Assembly (NCBI GenBank): GCA_024277915.1
Contig: JAJRUG010000029.1
Coordinates: forward strand, 1 to 55,518
Length of the DNA: 55,518 bases
Direction of reading: 5' to 3'
Source of the DNA: Gammaproteobacteria bacterium
GTDB taxonomy: Bacteria > Pseudomonadota > Gammaproteobacteria > Steroidobacterales > GCA-2729495
The notes beneath the pieces were generated by a model that saw only the letters and a list, made by a program, of their open reading frames with translations, searched no databases and was not told the origin of the DNA. Positions 15,791 to 24,761 of this stretch are shown here, piece by piece. The position numbers were made by a program, and so were the translations under genes. Every line of letters starts with the position of its first letter. The stretch's first letter is position 1.

Positions 15791-15822
15791 CGGCTTCCAC
15801 CATTGTTCAATGATGGAAGCCG
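15791..15822. terminator. Hairpin between convergent genes
   Basis: Arms 15791-15804 and 15809-15822 pair over 14 positions with one mismatch around a GTTC loop. It lies between the aminotransferase stop (15785) and the convergent peptidase stop (15836). No clear T-run follows on either strand, so it may work with Rho or only stabilise the 3' ends. Confidence 0.6.
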
Positions 15823-15835
15823 ATAATGAGTCAGT

Positions 15836-18800
15836 TTATCTGGCCGTTACCGTCACATCTGCGGTGACCTTCTCGCCATCCCGCAGCACCGTGGCCGAAA
15901 CCGTATCGCCCACTGATAACTCACGCAAAGCTTCGGTAAAGCCTGTGAGATCAGCGATAGGCTTGCCATTCAGAGATTGGAGCACATCACCCGCCTTAAA
16001 TCCGGCCTTATCGGCCGGAGAGTCAGGAACGACCATATCAAAACGCATTCCAGACCCCTGGAAGGCAAAATCCGGAACACTGCCAAAAGAAACACGCTTG
16101 CGTTGCTCACCCTCTTCCGGTTTGGGCGGCAGTTTCGGTTTAGCATCTGCCGATGAGATCGTCACCGTTAGTGGTTCTGGCCTGCTCAGCAAGTACACCA
16201 GAGCCTCCTTGACGAACATCGCGATTTTAACCAACCCGGCTCCATCGACTTTATCCGCAGTATCGCTTGGGCGATGGTAGTCAAGATTCGCACCTGTTGA
16301 TATCTGGACTGCTGGAATCCCCTTTTCGATAAAACTCTGCTGATCCGAAGAGGCCAGTGCACTGGCAACACGTTTTGACCCTATGCCTGTCGTAAAGCCA
16401 ACACCCATGAATATTGGCGACCATTCCTTGGCACTGCCCGTCGAGAAAACGGTCACATCCTTGTCACCCAGGCGACCCAGTGTATCCAGGTTGATCACGC
16501 CCATGATGCCCTCCAGCGCGACTGGTGTGGCATGCTCCGTGTAGTACCGGGACCCGACCAACCCGACCTCTTCTGCCGTAAAACCGACAAATACCAGGCT
16601 TCTTTCCGGAGCCCCCCCTGCAGCAAAAGACTTCATTAACTCGATCATTACCGAGACACCACTGGCGTTGTCATCAGCTCCGTTATGAATCTTTCCGGCT
16701 TCACCCGCCCGTGCATTCTCCCCGCCAAGACCCAAATGGTCGTAGTGGGCAGTCACCAGTACGGCCTGGCCATCATAGTCAGGATTGGATCCCTGAATAT
16801 ATCCGATGACATTGCGTACATCATGAGGCTTGCCATCATCTCCCTTCTCGACTCTGAAGGTCTGAAACCACGTGTTGTCATCTCCGCCAGGCGTCAATCC
16901 GGCAGCTTCAAACTGAGCAGCAATATAGTCCGCGGCAATTTCCAGCTCTGGCGTACCCAGACCTCTGCCAGCCATCTCGTCTGAAGCAAGCACTTCCACA
17001 TGCTCCATCAAACGTGCCTGGGAAAATACCGGCGGCAATTCTGCAAGAGCCTTTCTGACTGGCTTCGCTGCCGCAGAAACGGGGCCAGCTGCTTGCTCAT
17101 CTGCAGTCCGCAGATCGATGCGCAACGGCGAATCAATCGCTGACCACTCACCTTTAACCATATTGGATGGTTCGGTACCTTCAAACCCGAGATACGAATA
17201 GCGACCGTAGTGAGGCAATTTACTGGCAAAACCCGGAAAGGCATCAATCGGGTCGATGACAATCCAGCCGATCGCCTTGGTTACATTATCGGGATGACGC
17301 CGAAGGATAATTGCAGAATGATCCTTTAATGGAATTTCCTCGCCACGCGCACTGATCGACTCGTTACCAACAGCAAGGCCCATTGCACTATCTGACTGAA
17401 ACAGACTCGCTGCCAGCCGATTGTTAAACCCGAATACCCAGGCAGCCCGGTCTTCCGGAATTGAATCAACATCAGTATCCATCACAACGGTGACGTTGTG
17501 CACATCAGTTTTCCAGTTTTCCGCCATCTTGCGGTAAGCAGCCTGTACCTGAGCATCAGCGGCAGATGGAATAATGGCTAGAATTTCCGGGTCACCGAAA
17601 ACCTGCCCGATTGATGGGGCAGTCTCACGTGCATCAAGCAACCGGAACATATCGAATTCCGGATCAACCTCCAGCAACAGCGGTCGCGCCTGGGTTGTAA
17701 TCCTGAAACTCGTGGACTTTTCCGATACCGCCAGATTCTGAATCTCCAGCCCACTTTCGGTTGTCACCATCAGGGGAACAACAAGATCGTAGGCACCCCC
17801 ATCCTGAACCTGGTCGATATTTCCGGTGATGATATATTCAGAACCATCCTTTTCCGCAGATACATTCACCGCGACCAGATCAGGTGCACCGGTCCACTCT
17901 ACCCACTGGGTGAAAAACGGAACCAGATCCTGCTCACTGACTTTCTCAAAAGCCGCCCTGACATCATCGAAGCTCGCTTTTTTTCCGCGATTGTCACGAT
18001 AGAAGGTTTGCAAACTCCGCTTGAAAAGATCATCGCCAAGGCGTAGTCGCAGCATATGAAAGCCCATTGAAGTCTTGCCGTATCCAACTGCCTCTGTTGC
18101 AGCACTGTGCCGTGAACGAAATTTCGTCAAGGGAAAATCATTGCCCTCACTGGCAAAATCACGATATTTTTTCAGCGTATCGCGCCGGCCAATATCTGCG
18201 GTGCCGCGCTGCTCCGACATTAATGAGTCTGCCATGTAAGCAGTCAGCCCCTCGCACCAGTTGCCCGTCTCATAAGCAACGAAAACCGAATTTCCCCACC
18301 AGTTGTGCAGGATTTCGTGGGGGTAGGATGAAGTCAGAATAAACGGGAAGCGAATAATCTGCGGACCAAGCAATGTGAACGAAGGCATGCCATAGCCGGT
18401 TTCCCAGAAGTTCTCCACCAGCGCAAATTTCCCGTAGGGATAGGGGCCAATCAAACCACGATACATCTCCAGGTACTGTGCGGTTGCAGTCAGGTACTTT
18501 TTCGCCAGTGCATCATCCGGCTCATGCAGGTATACCTGTGCTTCGATGGCACCGGCCGGTTCCTGGTAGAGAATCAACGGACCACCAACAAGATAAATTT
18601 CATCAACGGCCCCGCCGGAATTCCAGCGAGCCATGCCGCCATCATCCCGCGATGTTCCGTTACCCTGGCTGATCAGGTGCCAGCCATCAGGCGTGTTGAC
18701 TACCAGATCGAAGGTGACCAGTTCATTGCTGAAATACGGATACCATAATGAGCTACCGGCAAGAAAAATCCCCTCCTCGGCTATGATCCCCGCAGTATCG

Positions 18801-19240
18801 CGAAACCCTCTGGTGTACTGCTCCTTCTCATCGCTCAGCTCAAAGTAAATCGCACCGCCGTAGTTTATCTCCACTGTTGTACTGTCAGCAGGTAAAACAA
18901 GCTGATACCGAACGACGTTGCCCTGCTCAATAAGTGAACTGCTGCTGCCATTGATGCCTGTAAACCCTTCCACATCATCTGCAGGCAGCCGCTTAACTGA
19001 CGGATTGGAGCTGATGATCTCGACAGCGTTGGTTAACAGAAAATCGATTGTCTTGCCCGCCAGCTCCGCAGGCAGGACGATCCGCGTGGTCGCTGTCAAC
19101 TCATGACTTGAAGGGTCTATTACCAGATCCAGTTTATAGTCCACCTGGCTCGCAGACCATGCTGAAGAACTTGCGAAACACAGTGATGCAAATAACAGAA
19201 CCAGTATTGAGTGAAGATACTGATGAAACCGGTGCTTCAT
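15836..19240 (-). CDS. Secreted M1 aminopeptidase - M28 peptidase - PDZ fusion
   Basis: A 1134-residue exported protein. After a signal peptide (about 1-30) comes an M1-type domain with HEILH (308-312), NWWG and the third ligand Glu330 in CEGLTAY. A linker of beta-sandwich character (about 455-740) follows. Then an M28 domain shows AHYDHLG (His832), NGADDNASG (Asp857), FTAEEVGLVGS (Glu890), INLDTLGR (Asp919) and a late YHRPSD His. The last 90 residues form a PDZ domain (SPADKAGFKAGDVLQSLNG). Both zinc sites look complete, so one chain probably carries two exopeptidase activities. It lies downstream of a TonB receptor and a ChaN-PDZ gene on the same strand, which suggests peptide scavenging. 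Confidence 0.92.
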   Translation of the reverse strand: MKHRFHQYLHSILVLLFASLCFASSSAWSASQVDYKLDLVIDPSSHELTATTRIVLPAELAGKTIDFLLTNAVEIISSNPSVKRLPADDVEGFTGINGSSSSLIEQGNVVRYQLVLPADSTTVEINYGGAIYFELSDEKEQYTRGFRDTAGIIAEEGIFLAGSSLWYPYFSNELVTFDLVVNTPDGWHLISQGNGTSRDDGGMARWNSGGAVDEIYLVGGPLILYQEPAGAIEAQVYLHEPDDALAKKYLTATAQYLEMYRGLIGPYPYGKFALVENFWETGYGMPSFTLLGPQIIRFPFILTSSYPHEILHNWWGNSVFVAYETGNWCEGLTAYMADSLMSEQRGTADIGRRDTLKKYRDFASEGNDFPLTKFRSRHSAATEAVGYGKTSMGFHMLRLRLGDDLFKRSLQTFYRDNRGKKASFDDVRAAFEKVSEQDLVPFFTQWVEWTGAPDLVAVNVSAEKDGSEYIITGNIDQVQDGGAYDLVVPLMVTTESGLEIQNLAVSEKSTSFRITTQARPLLLEVDPEFDMFRLLDARETAPSIGQVFGDPEILAIIPSAADAQVQAAYRKMAENWKTDVHNVTVVMDTDVDSIPEDRAAWVFGFNNRLAASLFQSDSAMGLAVGNESISARGEEIPLKDHSAIILRRHPDNVTKAIGWIVIDPIDAFPGFASKLPHYGRYSYLGFEGTEPSNMVKGEWSAIDSPLRIDLRTADEQAAGPVSAAAKPVRKALAELPPVFSQARLMEHVEVLASDEMAGRGLGTPELEIAADYIAAQFEAAGLTPGGDDNTWFQTFRVEKGDDGKPHDVRNVIGYIQGSNPDYDGQAVLVTAHYDHLGLGGENARAGEAGKIHNGADDNASGVSVMIELMKSFAAGGAPERSLVFVGFTAEEVGLVGSRYYTEHATPVALEGIMGVINLDTLGRLGDKDVTVFSTGSAKEWSPIFMGVGFTTGIGSKRVASALASSDQQSFIEKGIPAVQISTGANLDYHRPSDTADKVDGAGLVKIAMFVKEALVYLLSRPEPLTVTISSADAKPKLPPKPEEGEQRKRVSFGSVPDFAFQGSGMRFDMVVPDSPADKAGFKAGDVLQSLNGKPIADLTGFTEALRELSVGDTVSATVLRDGEKVTADVTVTAR

Positions 19241-19398
19241 TGCTTTTGACTCCCTTAAAATTGGTTATTCGGAAAACATGCCTGGGGGCCTGTATTCCTG
19301 ATCAGTCTATTGAGTAGCGGGCTATTCGATCCGCCCGCAGTGTTCTTTTGTTTGGAATTGACGTTCGGCCACAGTAGTGCCCGTTGGTTAAAACCCAA

Positions 19399-20613
19399 TT
19401 ATTTCTTATTCGGCGACACTCGTCTGAACGGCATAACGATATTGAATTCTTCACCATCACGGCGAACCAGTGCCGTGGCGACATCACCCCAGCGATACGC
19501 AGCCATTATCCTGCGAAGGCTGTTTGTCGAGTCAATGATGGAACCATCGAGACTGATCAACACATCACCAACCTGAAGTCCGACCCGTTCGCCGACGGAT
19601 TCCTTGCTTACCTGAATAATCCGGGCTGGCTCATCACCCAGCGAACCCATCAATGAGACGCCGACGCTCGGGTATAACGGTTCAGCCTCCGGTGGTATAC
19701 CCCATACAAAGTTCGCATAAGACGCACGCACGGTTGCTACGGGTTCCCCATCGGAATCAGTAACCGGCACCGGAATCAGCGAAGCTATCTTCCCCTCATA
19801 GTACGGAGCAACCTGGCGTTCCGAGCCTAAGCCGAAGGTCACATGACCCGCTCCGATCAGAACCACCATGATGGCATCAGGCCCGCCGTGCTCATTCAGC
19901 GCCTTGACTGCATTCCATCCCATGGTCGCATCCCAGGTTGCCTGAGCGCGATACATCCCTTCCAGGACCTCATCAGTCATATGCAACGCATCATCTTCAT
20001 CAAAATAAGCCCGGTACAATCGCTGGTGGTCCTTGCTGCTTATATCGACATCACCCGGCAGATGGCTGGCTTCTTCTTCTGTCAGCTCGCTGAATCCTTT
20101 TTTTCGCACAGCGGTAACAACAGCGCGCGGGGTATTGATCGCATAGAGCCGGATACCGTTCTCGCGCGCGTACAAAAAGATGTCACGGTAGTAGTTCCAG
20201 TGATAACCCCAATACTTGTACCAGCCGACAACTTCTATCAATCCTTCCTCAGTCAGAAACCCGTTATTCCAGTCTTCCAGCGCAGACTGTTGGGTATAGG
20301 GGAACATCTCAAGACCGATCATCACTTCCCGACCGGATTCATGCAGTGCTTTAATGGCACGAAACTGGGCAATATGAAAATCCATACTGGTGTGATTTTC
20401 ACCAATAAACAGCAATCCGGTATCAGCCATTCGTGCTGCCATATCTGCCGGTGAGATCACCTCACCTGTGGCGGTATCGGTGATCCCATCCAGCTGCACA
20501 GTGACTTCAGTACCCTTGCGCGCCGGGTCGCCGATCTCCATGTGCAATAGTGTCTGGTCCGCGAAAAGCACAGCGGGCGCCAGCAAAGCCAACGCAAGCA
20601 TTGATACCCTCAT
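19399..20613 (-). CDS. ChaN-like haem/iron-binding lipoprotein-type protein with C-terminal PDZ domain
   Basis: A 404-residue exported protein. The ChaN/haem-binding-uptake domain is marked by LLFIGENHTSMDFHIAQ at about residue 75, GLEMFPYTQQ, a conserved YKYWGYHWNYYRDIF segment, YAINTPR and GAGHVTFGLG. A PDZ domain (DEPARIIQVSKESVGERVGLQVGDVLISLDG) occupies the last 95 residues. I chose ATG 20613, which gives a clean signal peptide ending at LFA; a TTG at 20637 overlaps the receptor gene stop and is a possible alternative. ChaN proteins bind haem in an EreA-like fold and sit in iron uptake operons; this fits the TonB receptor immediately upstream. Haem binding itself is inferred. Confidence 0.85.
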   Translation of the reverse strand: MRVSMLALALLAPAVLFADQTLLHMEIGDPARKGTEVTVQLDGITDTATGEVISPADMAARMADTGLLFIGENHTSMDFHIAQFRAIKALHESGREVMIGLEMFPYTQQSALEDWNNGFLTEEGLIEVVGWYKYWGYHWNYYRDIFLYARENGIRLYAINTPRAVVTAVRKKGFSELTEEEASHLPGDVDISSKDHQRLYRAYFDEDDALHMTDEVLEGMYRAQATWDATMGWNAVKALNEHGGPDAIMVVLIGAGHVTFGLGSERQVAPYYEGKIASLIPVPVTDSDGEPVATVRASYANFVWGIPPEAEPLYPSVGVSLMGSLGDEPARIIQVSKESVGERVGLQVGDVLISLDGSIIDSTNSLRRIMAAYRWGDVATALVRRDGEEFNIVMPFRRVSPNKK

Positions 20614-20633
20614 CCCGGTGAAATCAACCCGGC

Positions 20634-23120
20634 TCAAAATCTGATCCGCGCAGTCACACCCATCGTGCGAAGGTTCCGACCGGTATAAAAAACCTGCAAC
20701 GGAAAAAACGTGTTAAAAAAGTCAGTGGAACCATTAATAGTATTCTGGAATAACACATTCCGGTGCGCCGCGGCAGGCGACGAGCTATTGAAAAAATTAT
20801 CAACCCAGAACTCCAGCTGATATTTCTCCGAATCGAGCCCGCCACGAAAATTCACCCTGTTAACAGCAGGCACTTTGCCCAGATTATCAAGCATGATGTA
20901 CTGGCTGCCGGTATACAGATAGTCAGCTCGGGTATACCACTCGTACTGCGTCGACATAAAGGGGGCCCGGTAGGTGAGAGAGAAGTTAGCTGTCCACTCG
21001 GACTGCCGGTGTATTTTCTTGCCGGATATATCACCATCGGGGGCCAGCGTCGGAAAATCCTTGAAGGTGCTGATTTTCCCGTTCTGCATTTCGGAATCAG
21101 ACCAGGAAAAACCAATTCTTGTTGTCAGATAATCGGTAACCGCGATATTGATGTCGCCCTCGATACCCATCTGAATGGAATCACCGGCATTGAAACTTTG
21201 ACTGGTTGGCTGATCATTTTCCACTTCTACCAGAAACGGTATCACCATATCTGACCAGTTCTGATAGTAGGTCGAAAGATCAACAGTAATTCTGTTATCG
21301 AGCAGCGAAAACTTGGTGCCCAGTTCGTAAGCCACCAAACTCTCCGGATCGACAATCGTCACTATGATGTTGTCATCTGCATCCCTGAACGTATCAAAAC
21401 TGCCACTCTTTTCCGCCTTCGCAATGCCGGTGTAAACCATGAAATCTTCTGTTGGTGCCCATTTCAACGTGGTACGCCAGGTAACAAAATCCCAGGTATT
21501 ATTAAATACCGGGCGATCGGGGTTGGTGAAACTCGTGTTGGTTTTTTCCTCTTCCGTATAGCGTACCTCACCCCGGGCTTCTATCGTTTCGGTAATGTCC
21601 ACTTCGAGGGCGCCAAAAACCGCCCAGGACTCTGTTTCGCCCCGGTTGGTAAGATTGCCAATATCATCGGGATCGACTGGCTCCATCCATGGAAGGAAAA
21701 CATCATCACCCACGCCAAAAGCTGCGGTACCCGGATCTCCTATATCCGACCCCGCAAAACACGGGCAAAAGCTGACAAAATCTGCCGGCAAATCGCCCAC
21801 GATTCTCGCTCCAGGACCCGACAGGGCCGTGGACTCAACCTGGTACCCGTAAGCACCCACATCACCGCGGATTCTGTGATCAACAGGCGATGAGAACCGG
21901 ACCTCGACACTGTTTTCAACTGTCTTGCCAACCCCACTGAACTGGAAAATAGTAAAGTCCTCTACCAGCTTGATAACATTCAAACCGGGTACATCAGTGG
22001 TACCTTCATAGGCTGCATCCCAGACGCCGGCTCCGGGATTAGCGCCAAGTACACCCCTGTTTTCAACACTGGAGTGGCCGGTCAGCAGGCTGAAGGTACC
22101 GAGACCTGTATCCCAGATAATTTCCAGATTGGCGCGAATCGCATCCGTATTCTCACCAGTTTCCTGAGGCAAGGCGATGAGGTCGTTTTGCTTGATTGAA
22201 GGCACACGATTACAGAAACTCTGTAATCTTGAATTTTCCGGACCGGTGATTTCTCCCCTGTCCTGGCAATTTGCGGGAACTGCCGCCATCGCAGGTGCAT
22301 CAAAGTCGTCGTTTGATGCATAGAAAGTGATACGCGCCTCGAGTGAGTCCGTTGGCAGCAAGTCGAGCCCGGCTACCCAGGCGTTCTTTTCATAGCCGCC
22401 GATATCGGGCCCACCGGGATACTGATTATCATAAGACCCGGCCCACTCATCATGAGCCATGGCAAGCCTGCCACGCAGGAGCCCCGGAATGATCGGACCG
22501 CTCAGTGTTATGTTGCCCTTCTTCCTTTCCCGGGTACCGATTTGCCATTCAACACTACCCTGGAATTCATCAGTCGGTTTCGCTGTGATGTAATTTATAG
22601 CGCCACTGAAACTGTTCCGGCCATACATTGCAGCCTGGGGCCCCTTGACGACCTCGATTCGCTCAAGATCCAGCTGGTTCAGGTCAAGCCCTTCACGGCC
22701 AGAAATGAATATACCGTCAACAAAAACTGCGGCGGCATTTTCATCAAAAACTGAAACCGGAGCGATACCCCTGATAACGGGTACCGGCAATTGCTGTCCA
22801 TAAAGATTAGAGAATGTCAGGCCAGGCGTAAAATCCGCCACATCCTGAAAATTGACAATAGCGGCATCCTGAATGTCCTGGGCACTGAATGCAGAAATAG
22901 CGAGCGGGACATCCTGCAGGCTTTCTTCAGTTTTCCGGGCGGTGACAATAATCTGATCAAGCTTCGGGCCACTGCGTTTCTCTTCCGGCTCCACTGCAGC
23001 CACCAACTGATCCTCAGACTCTGTCTCTGCTTCCTCCTGCGCAATCGCCTGCATACTCGTGCCAAATAACACCCATGCCGCAACAAGCGCCAAACGCTGA
23101 AAGATATTTCCCGCAATCAT
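20634..23120 (-). CDS. TonB-dependent outer membrane receptor
   Basis: An 828-residue receptor with a signal peptide (to about residue 27), a short acidic spacer, a plug domain starting at DQIIVTARKTEESLQDVPLA (about 55-74) with PVIRGIAP and VFVDGIFISGREGLDLNQLD, and a 22-strand barrel ending in ARIRF. The style is that of the large proteobacterial TonB receptor group used for complex organic ligands or siderophores. The TonB box could be the segment just before the plug. The ChaN-PDZ gene follows at once, suggesting a haem, peptide or chelate ligand. It lies beside, but divergent in function from, the hut cluster; no ligand can be assigned from sequence. Confidence 0.93.
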   Translation of the reverse strand: MIAGNIFQRLALVAAWVLFGTSMQAIAQEEAETESEDQLVAAVEPEEKRSGPKLDQIIVTARKTEESLQDVPLAISAFSAQDIQDAAIVNFQDVADFTPGLTFSNLYGQQLPVPVIRGIAPVSVFDENAAAVFVDGIFISGREGLDLNQLDLERIEVVKGPQAAMYGRNSFSGAINYITAKPTDEFQGSVEWQIGTRERKKGNITLSGPIIPGLLRGRLAMAHDEWAGSYDNQYPGGPDIGGYEKNAWVAGLDLLPTDSLEARITFYASNDDFDAPAMAAVPANCQDRGEITGPENSRLQSFCNRVPSIKQNDLIALPQETGENTDAIRANLEIIWDTGLGTFSLLTGHSSVENRGVLGANPGAGVWDAAYEGTTDVPGLNVIKLVEDFTIFQFSGVGKTVENSVEVRFSSPVDHRIRGDVGAYGYQVESTALSGPGARIVGDLPADFVSFCPCFAGSDIGDPGTAAFGVGDDVFLPWMEPVDPDDIGNLTNRGETESWAVFGALEVDITETIEARGEVRYTEEEKTNTSFTNPDRPVFNNTWDFVTWRTTLKWAPTEDFMVYTGIAKAEKSGSFDTFRDADDNIIVTIVDPESLVAYELGTKFSLLDNRITVDLSTYYQNWSDMVIPFLVEVENDQPTSQSFNAGDSIQMGIEGDINIAVTDYLTTRIGFSWSDSEMQNGKISTFKDFPTLAPDGDISGKKIHRQSEWTANFSLTYRAPFMSTQYEWYTRADYLYTGSQYIMLDNLGKVPAVNRVNFRGGLDSEKYQLEFWVDNFFNSSSPAAAHRNVLFQNTINGSTDFFNTFFPLQVFYTGRNLRTMGVTARIRF

Positions 23121-23158
23121 CGAACTACTCCTCAGAATCTGCCGAACACTCGTCGACC

Positions 23159-23182
23159 TATGTTGTGTTTTATGTTGTATTT
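23159..23182. repeat. 12-bp tandem direct repeat upstream of the TonB receptor gene
   Basis: TATGTTGTGTTT (23159-23170) is followed at once by TATGTTGTATTT (23171-23182), differing at one base. It lies 39 bases upstream of the receptor start (23120), where an activator or repressor could bind. Confidence 0.6.
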
Positions 23183-23237
23183 ATTGTCTGCTTGACGACT
23201 ATTACCAGTCGATTTGCCTTGTCGATTGCCTGGCCAG

Positions 23238-23263
23238 TATACCCGGCCGATATACCCGGTCGA
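23238..23263. repeat. 13-bp tandem direct repeat between the receptor and hutI genes
   Basis: TATACCCGGCCGA (23238-23250) and TATACCCGGTCGA (23251-23263) are adjacent and differ at one base; a partial third unit (TACA) follows. Surrounding bases repeat GTCGAT several times. The 307-base stretch 23121-23427 holds no gene that I can support, only these repeats and the likely receptor promoter. Confidence 0.6.
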
Positions 23264-23427
23264 TACACAATCACCACCGGCGACACTTTACCGCAGCTGC
23301 CCATACCCGATACAGACGCAATGTGAGATTAGCACGATCACTACAGGATCGGTTGGCATGTTTTTCACCTATTGGCTGCCAGTCGGTCAGCATTTTCTAA
23401 TCCAGGCTCGATATTGAGTACAATTTT

Positions 23428-24657
23428 TCATGACAGCTGCAACCAGTTCCCGGCAACCAGCGCGCCCCTCGCCTGATCCCCCCCCATCCAATAACTCAAC
23501 TCGGCGGGATGGGTGATATCCCAAACGGCCAGATCAGCCCTCTTGCCTGCCTCGATCGTCCCCCGATCAGCCTCCAGCCCCAGTGCGCTGGCCGCTGCCC
23601 TGGTCATGCCGGCCAAGGACTCCTCCGGCGTCATGCCGAATAGCCTGCAGGCCATATTCATCATCAGCAATGGTGAAACCACCGGTGAACTGCCTGGATT
23701 ACAATCAGTAGCAACAGCACAACTCACTCCGTACTTTCGAAACCATGCCACCGGCGGCTTGCGCTCTGCATTCAGGCAATAAAATGCACCAGGCAATAAA
23801 ACAGCAACCGTCCCGGCTTCAGCCATCGCTTTCACCCCTGCTTCATCGGTGTACTCCAGATGATCGGCAGACAGCGCCTGGTAGCGTGCGGCAAGTGCTG
23901 CACCGCAGCTGTCACTGAGCTGGTCAGCATGCAGTTTGACCGGCAAGCCCAGCGATTGTGCACTGTCAAAAACACGCTCGACCTGCGCTGTGTTGAAGGC
24001 GATTGACTCACAGAATGCATCCACCGCATCAATAAGCCCCTCTGCAGCGAGTACCGGCATTACCTCGTCACAGATCAAATCCAGATAGTCATCAACATGA
24101 TTCACGTATTCCTTTGGAATCGTATGAGCACCCAGGTAAGTCGTGCTCACACTGATCCCCAACTCCTCGCCCAGCAGCCGGGCTGCCTGCAGCATCCTGC
24201 GCTCGGTATCGAGATCCAGACCGTAACCGGATTTGATTTCCAGTGTCGTCACACCTTCTGTTATCAACGCCTGAACCCGTCCCCGGGATTCTGCAGCGAG
24301 CTGCTCCACACTGCTCGCCCGCGTTGCTTCAACTGTAGACAATATGCCCCCGCCTCGCCGGGCGATTTCCTCGTAGCTGATTCCCTGCTGGCGCTGCTCG
24401 AACTCGGCAACTCTATTCCCTCCGAATACGATGTGAGTGTGACAATCAATCAGACCAGGTGTCAGCCAGCATCCCGACAGGGAAATCACTTCGCCCGCCA
24501 TTTGTTCCGGATCACCGGACAGGCTCTCCTGTGGCCCGATCCAGGCTATTTTGCCCGACTCGATCGCCACCGCCGCATCCTGGATAGCGCCCCACGGGGT
24601 ATCGTCCACCACCATGGTCGCCACATGAGTATCAGTAATCAGCGTATCCCAGCTCAT
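23428..24657 (-). CDS. hutI: Imidazolonepropionase
   Basis: A 409-residue amidohydrolase that opens the imidazolone ring of imidazolone-propionate to give formiminoglutamate, the third step of histidine breakdown. Metal-binding HTHIVFGG is at about residue 73, EFEQRQQGISYEEIARRGGGI marks the family, and HADQLSD, SADHLEYT and ATDCNPGSSP supply the later ligands and catalytic residues. Length matches known HutI. The gene is divergent from hutF, with a 104-base region between starts that holds a palindromic operator. Confidence 0.96.
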   Translation of the reverse strand: MSWDTLITDTHVATMVVDDTPWGAIQDAAVAIESGKIAWIGPQESLSGDPEQMAGEVISLSGCWLTPGLIDCHTHIVFGGNRVAEFEQRQQGISYEEIARRGGGILSTVEATRASSVEQLAAESRGRVQALITEGVTTLEIKSGYGLDLDTERRMLQAARLLGEELGISVSTTYLGAHTIPKEYVNHVDDYLDLICDEVMPVLAAEGLIDAVDAFCESIAFNTAQVERVFDSAQSLGLPVKLHADQLSDSCGAALAARYQALSADHLEYTDEAGVKAMAEAGTVAVLLPGAFYCLNAERKPPVAWFRKYGVSCAVATDCNPGSSPVVSPLLMMNMACRLFGMTPEESLAGMTRAAASALGLEADRGTIEAGKRADLAVWDITHPAELSYWMGGDQARGALVAGNWLQLS

Positions 24658-24683
24658 TCGTTAATTGATCTACGACGGTTCAC

Positions 24684-24713
24684 TTGCAGCCCCTTAAAAT
24701 CCGATGGTACGAT
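24684..24713 (+). promoter_or_regulatory. Predicted hutF promoter
   Basis: TTGCAG (24684-24689) and TACGAT (24708-24713) are separated by 18 bases. The palindromic operator at 24722-24733 would cover the transcription start, giving repression by HutC. The spacing is one base long and neither hexamer is perfect. Confidence 0.45.
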
Positions 24714-24721
24714 GCAACAGG

Positions 24722-24733
24722 TTGTATATACAA
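24722..24733. promoter_or_regulatory. HutC-type operator palindrome
   Basis: TTGTATATACAA is a perfect 12-base palindrome in the intergenic region between the divergent hutI and hutF genes. It matches the TTGTATATACAA core of HutC sites described in proteobacteria. It could control both directions, with urocanate as the usual inducer. Confidence 0.75.
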
Positions 24734-24761
24734 GTGCGGAAGTACTTTGGAACCCTGACCA

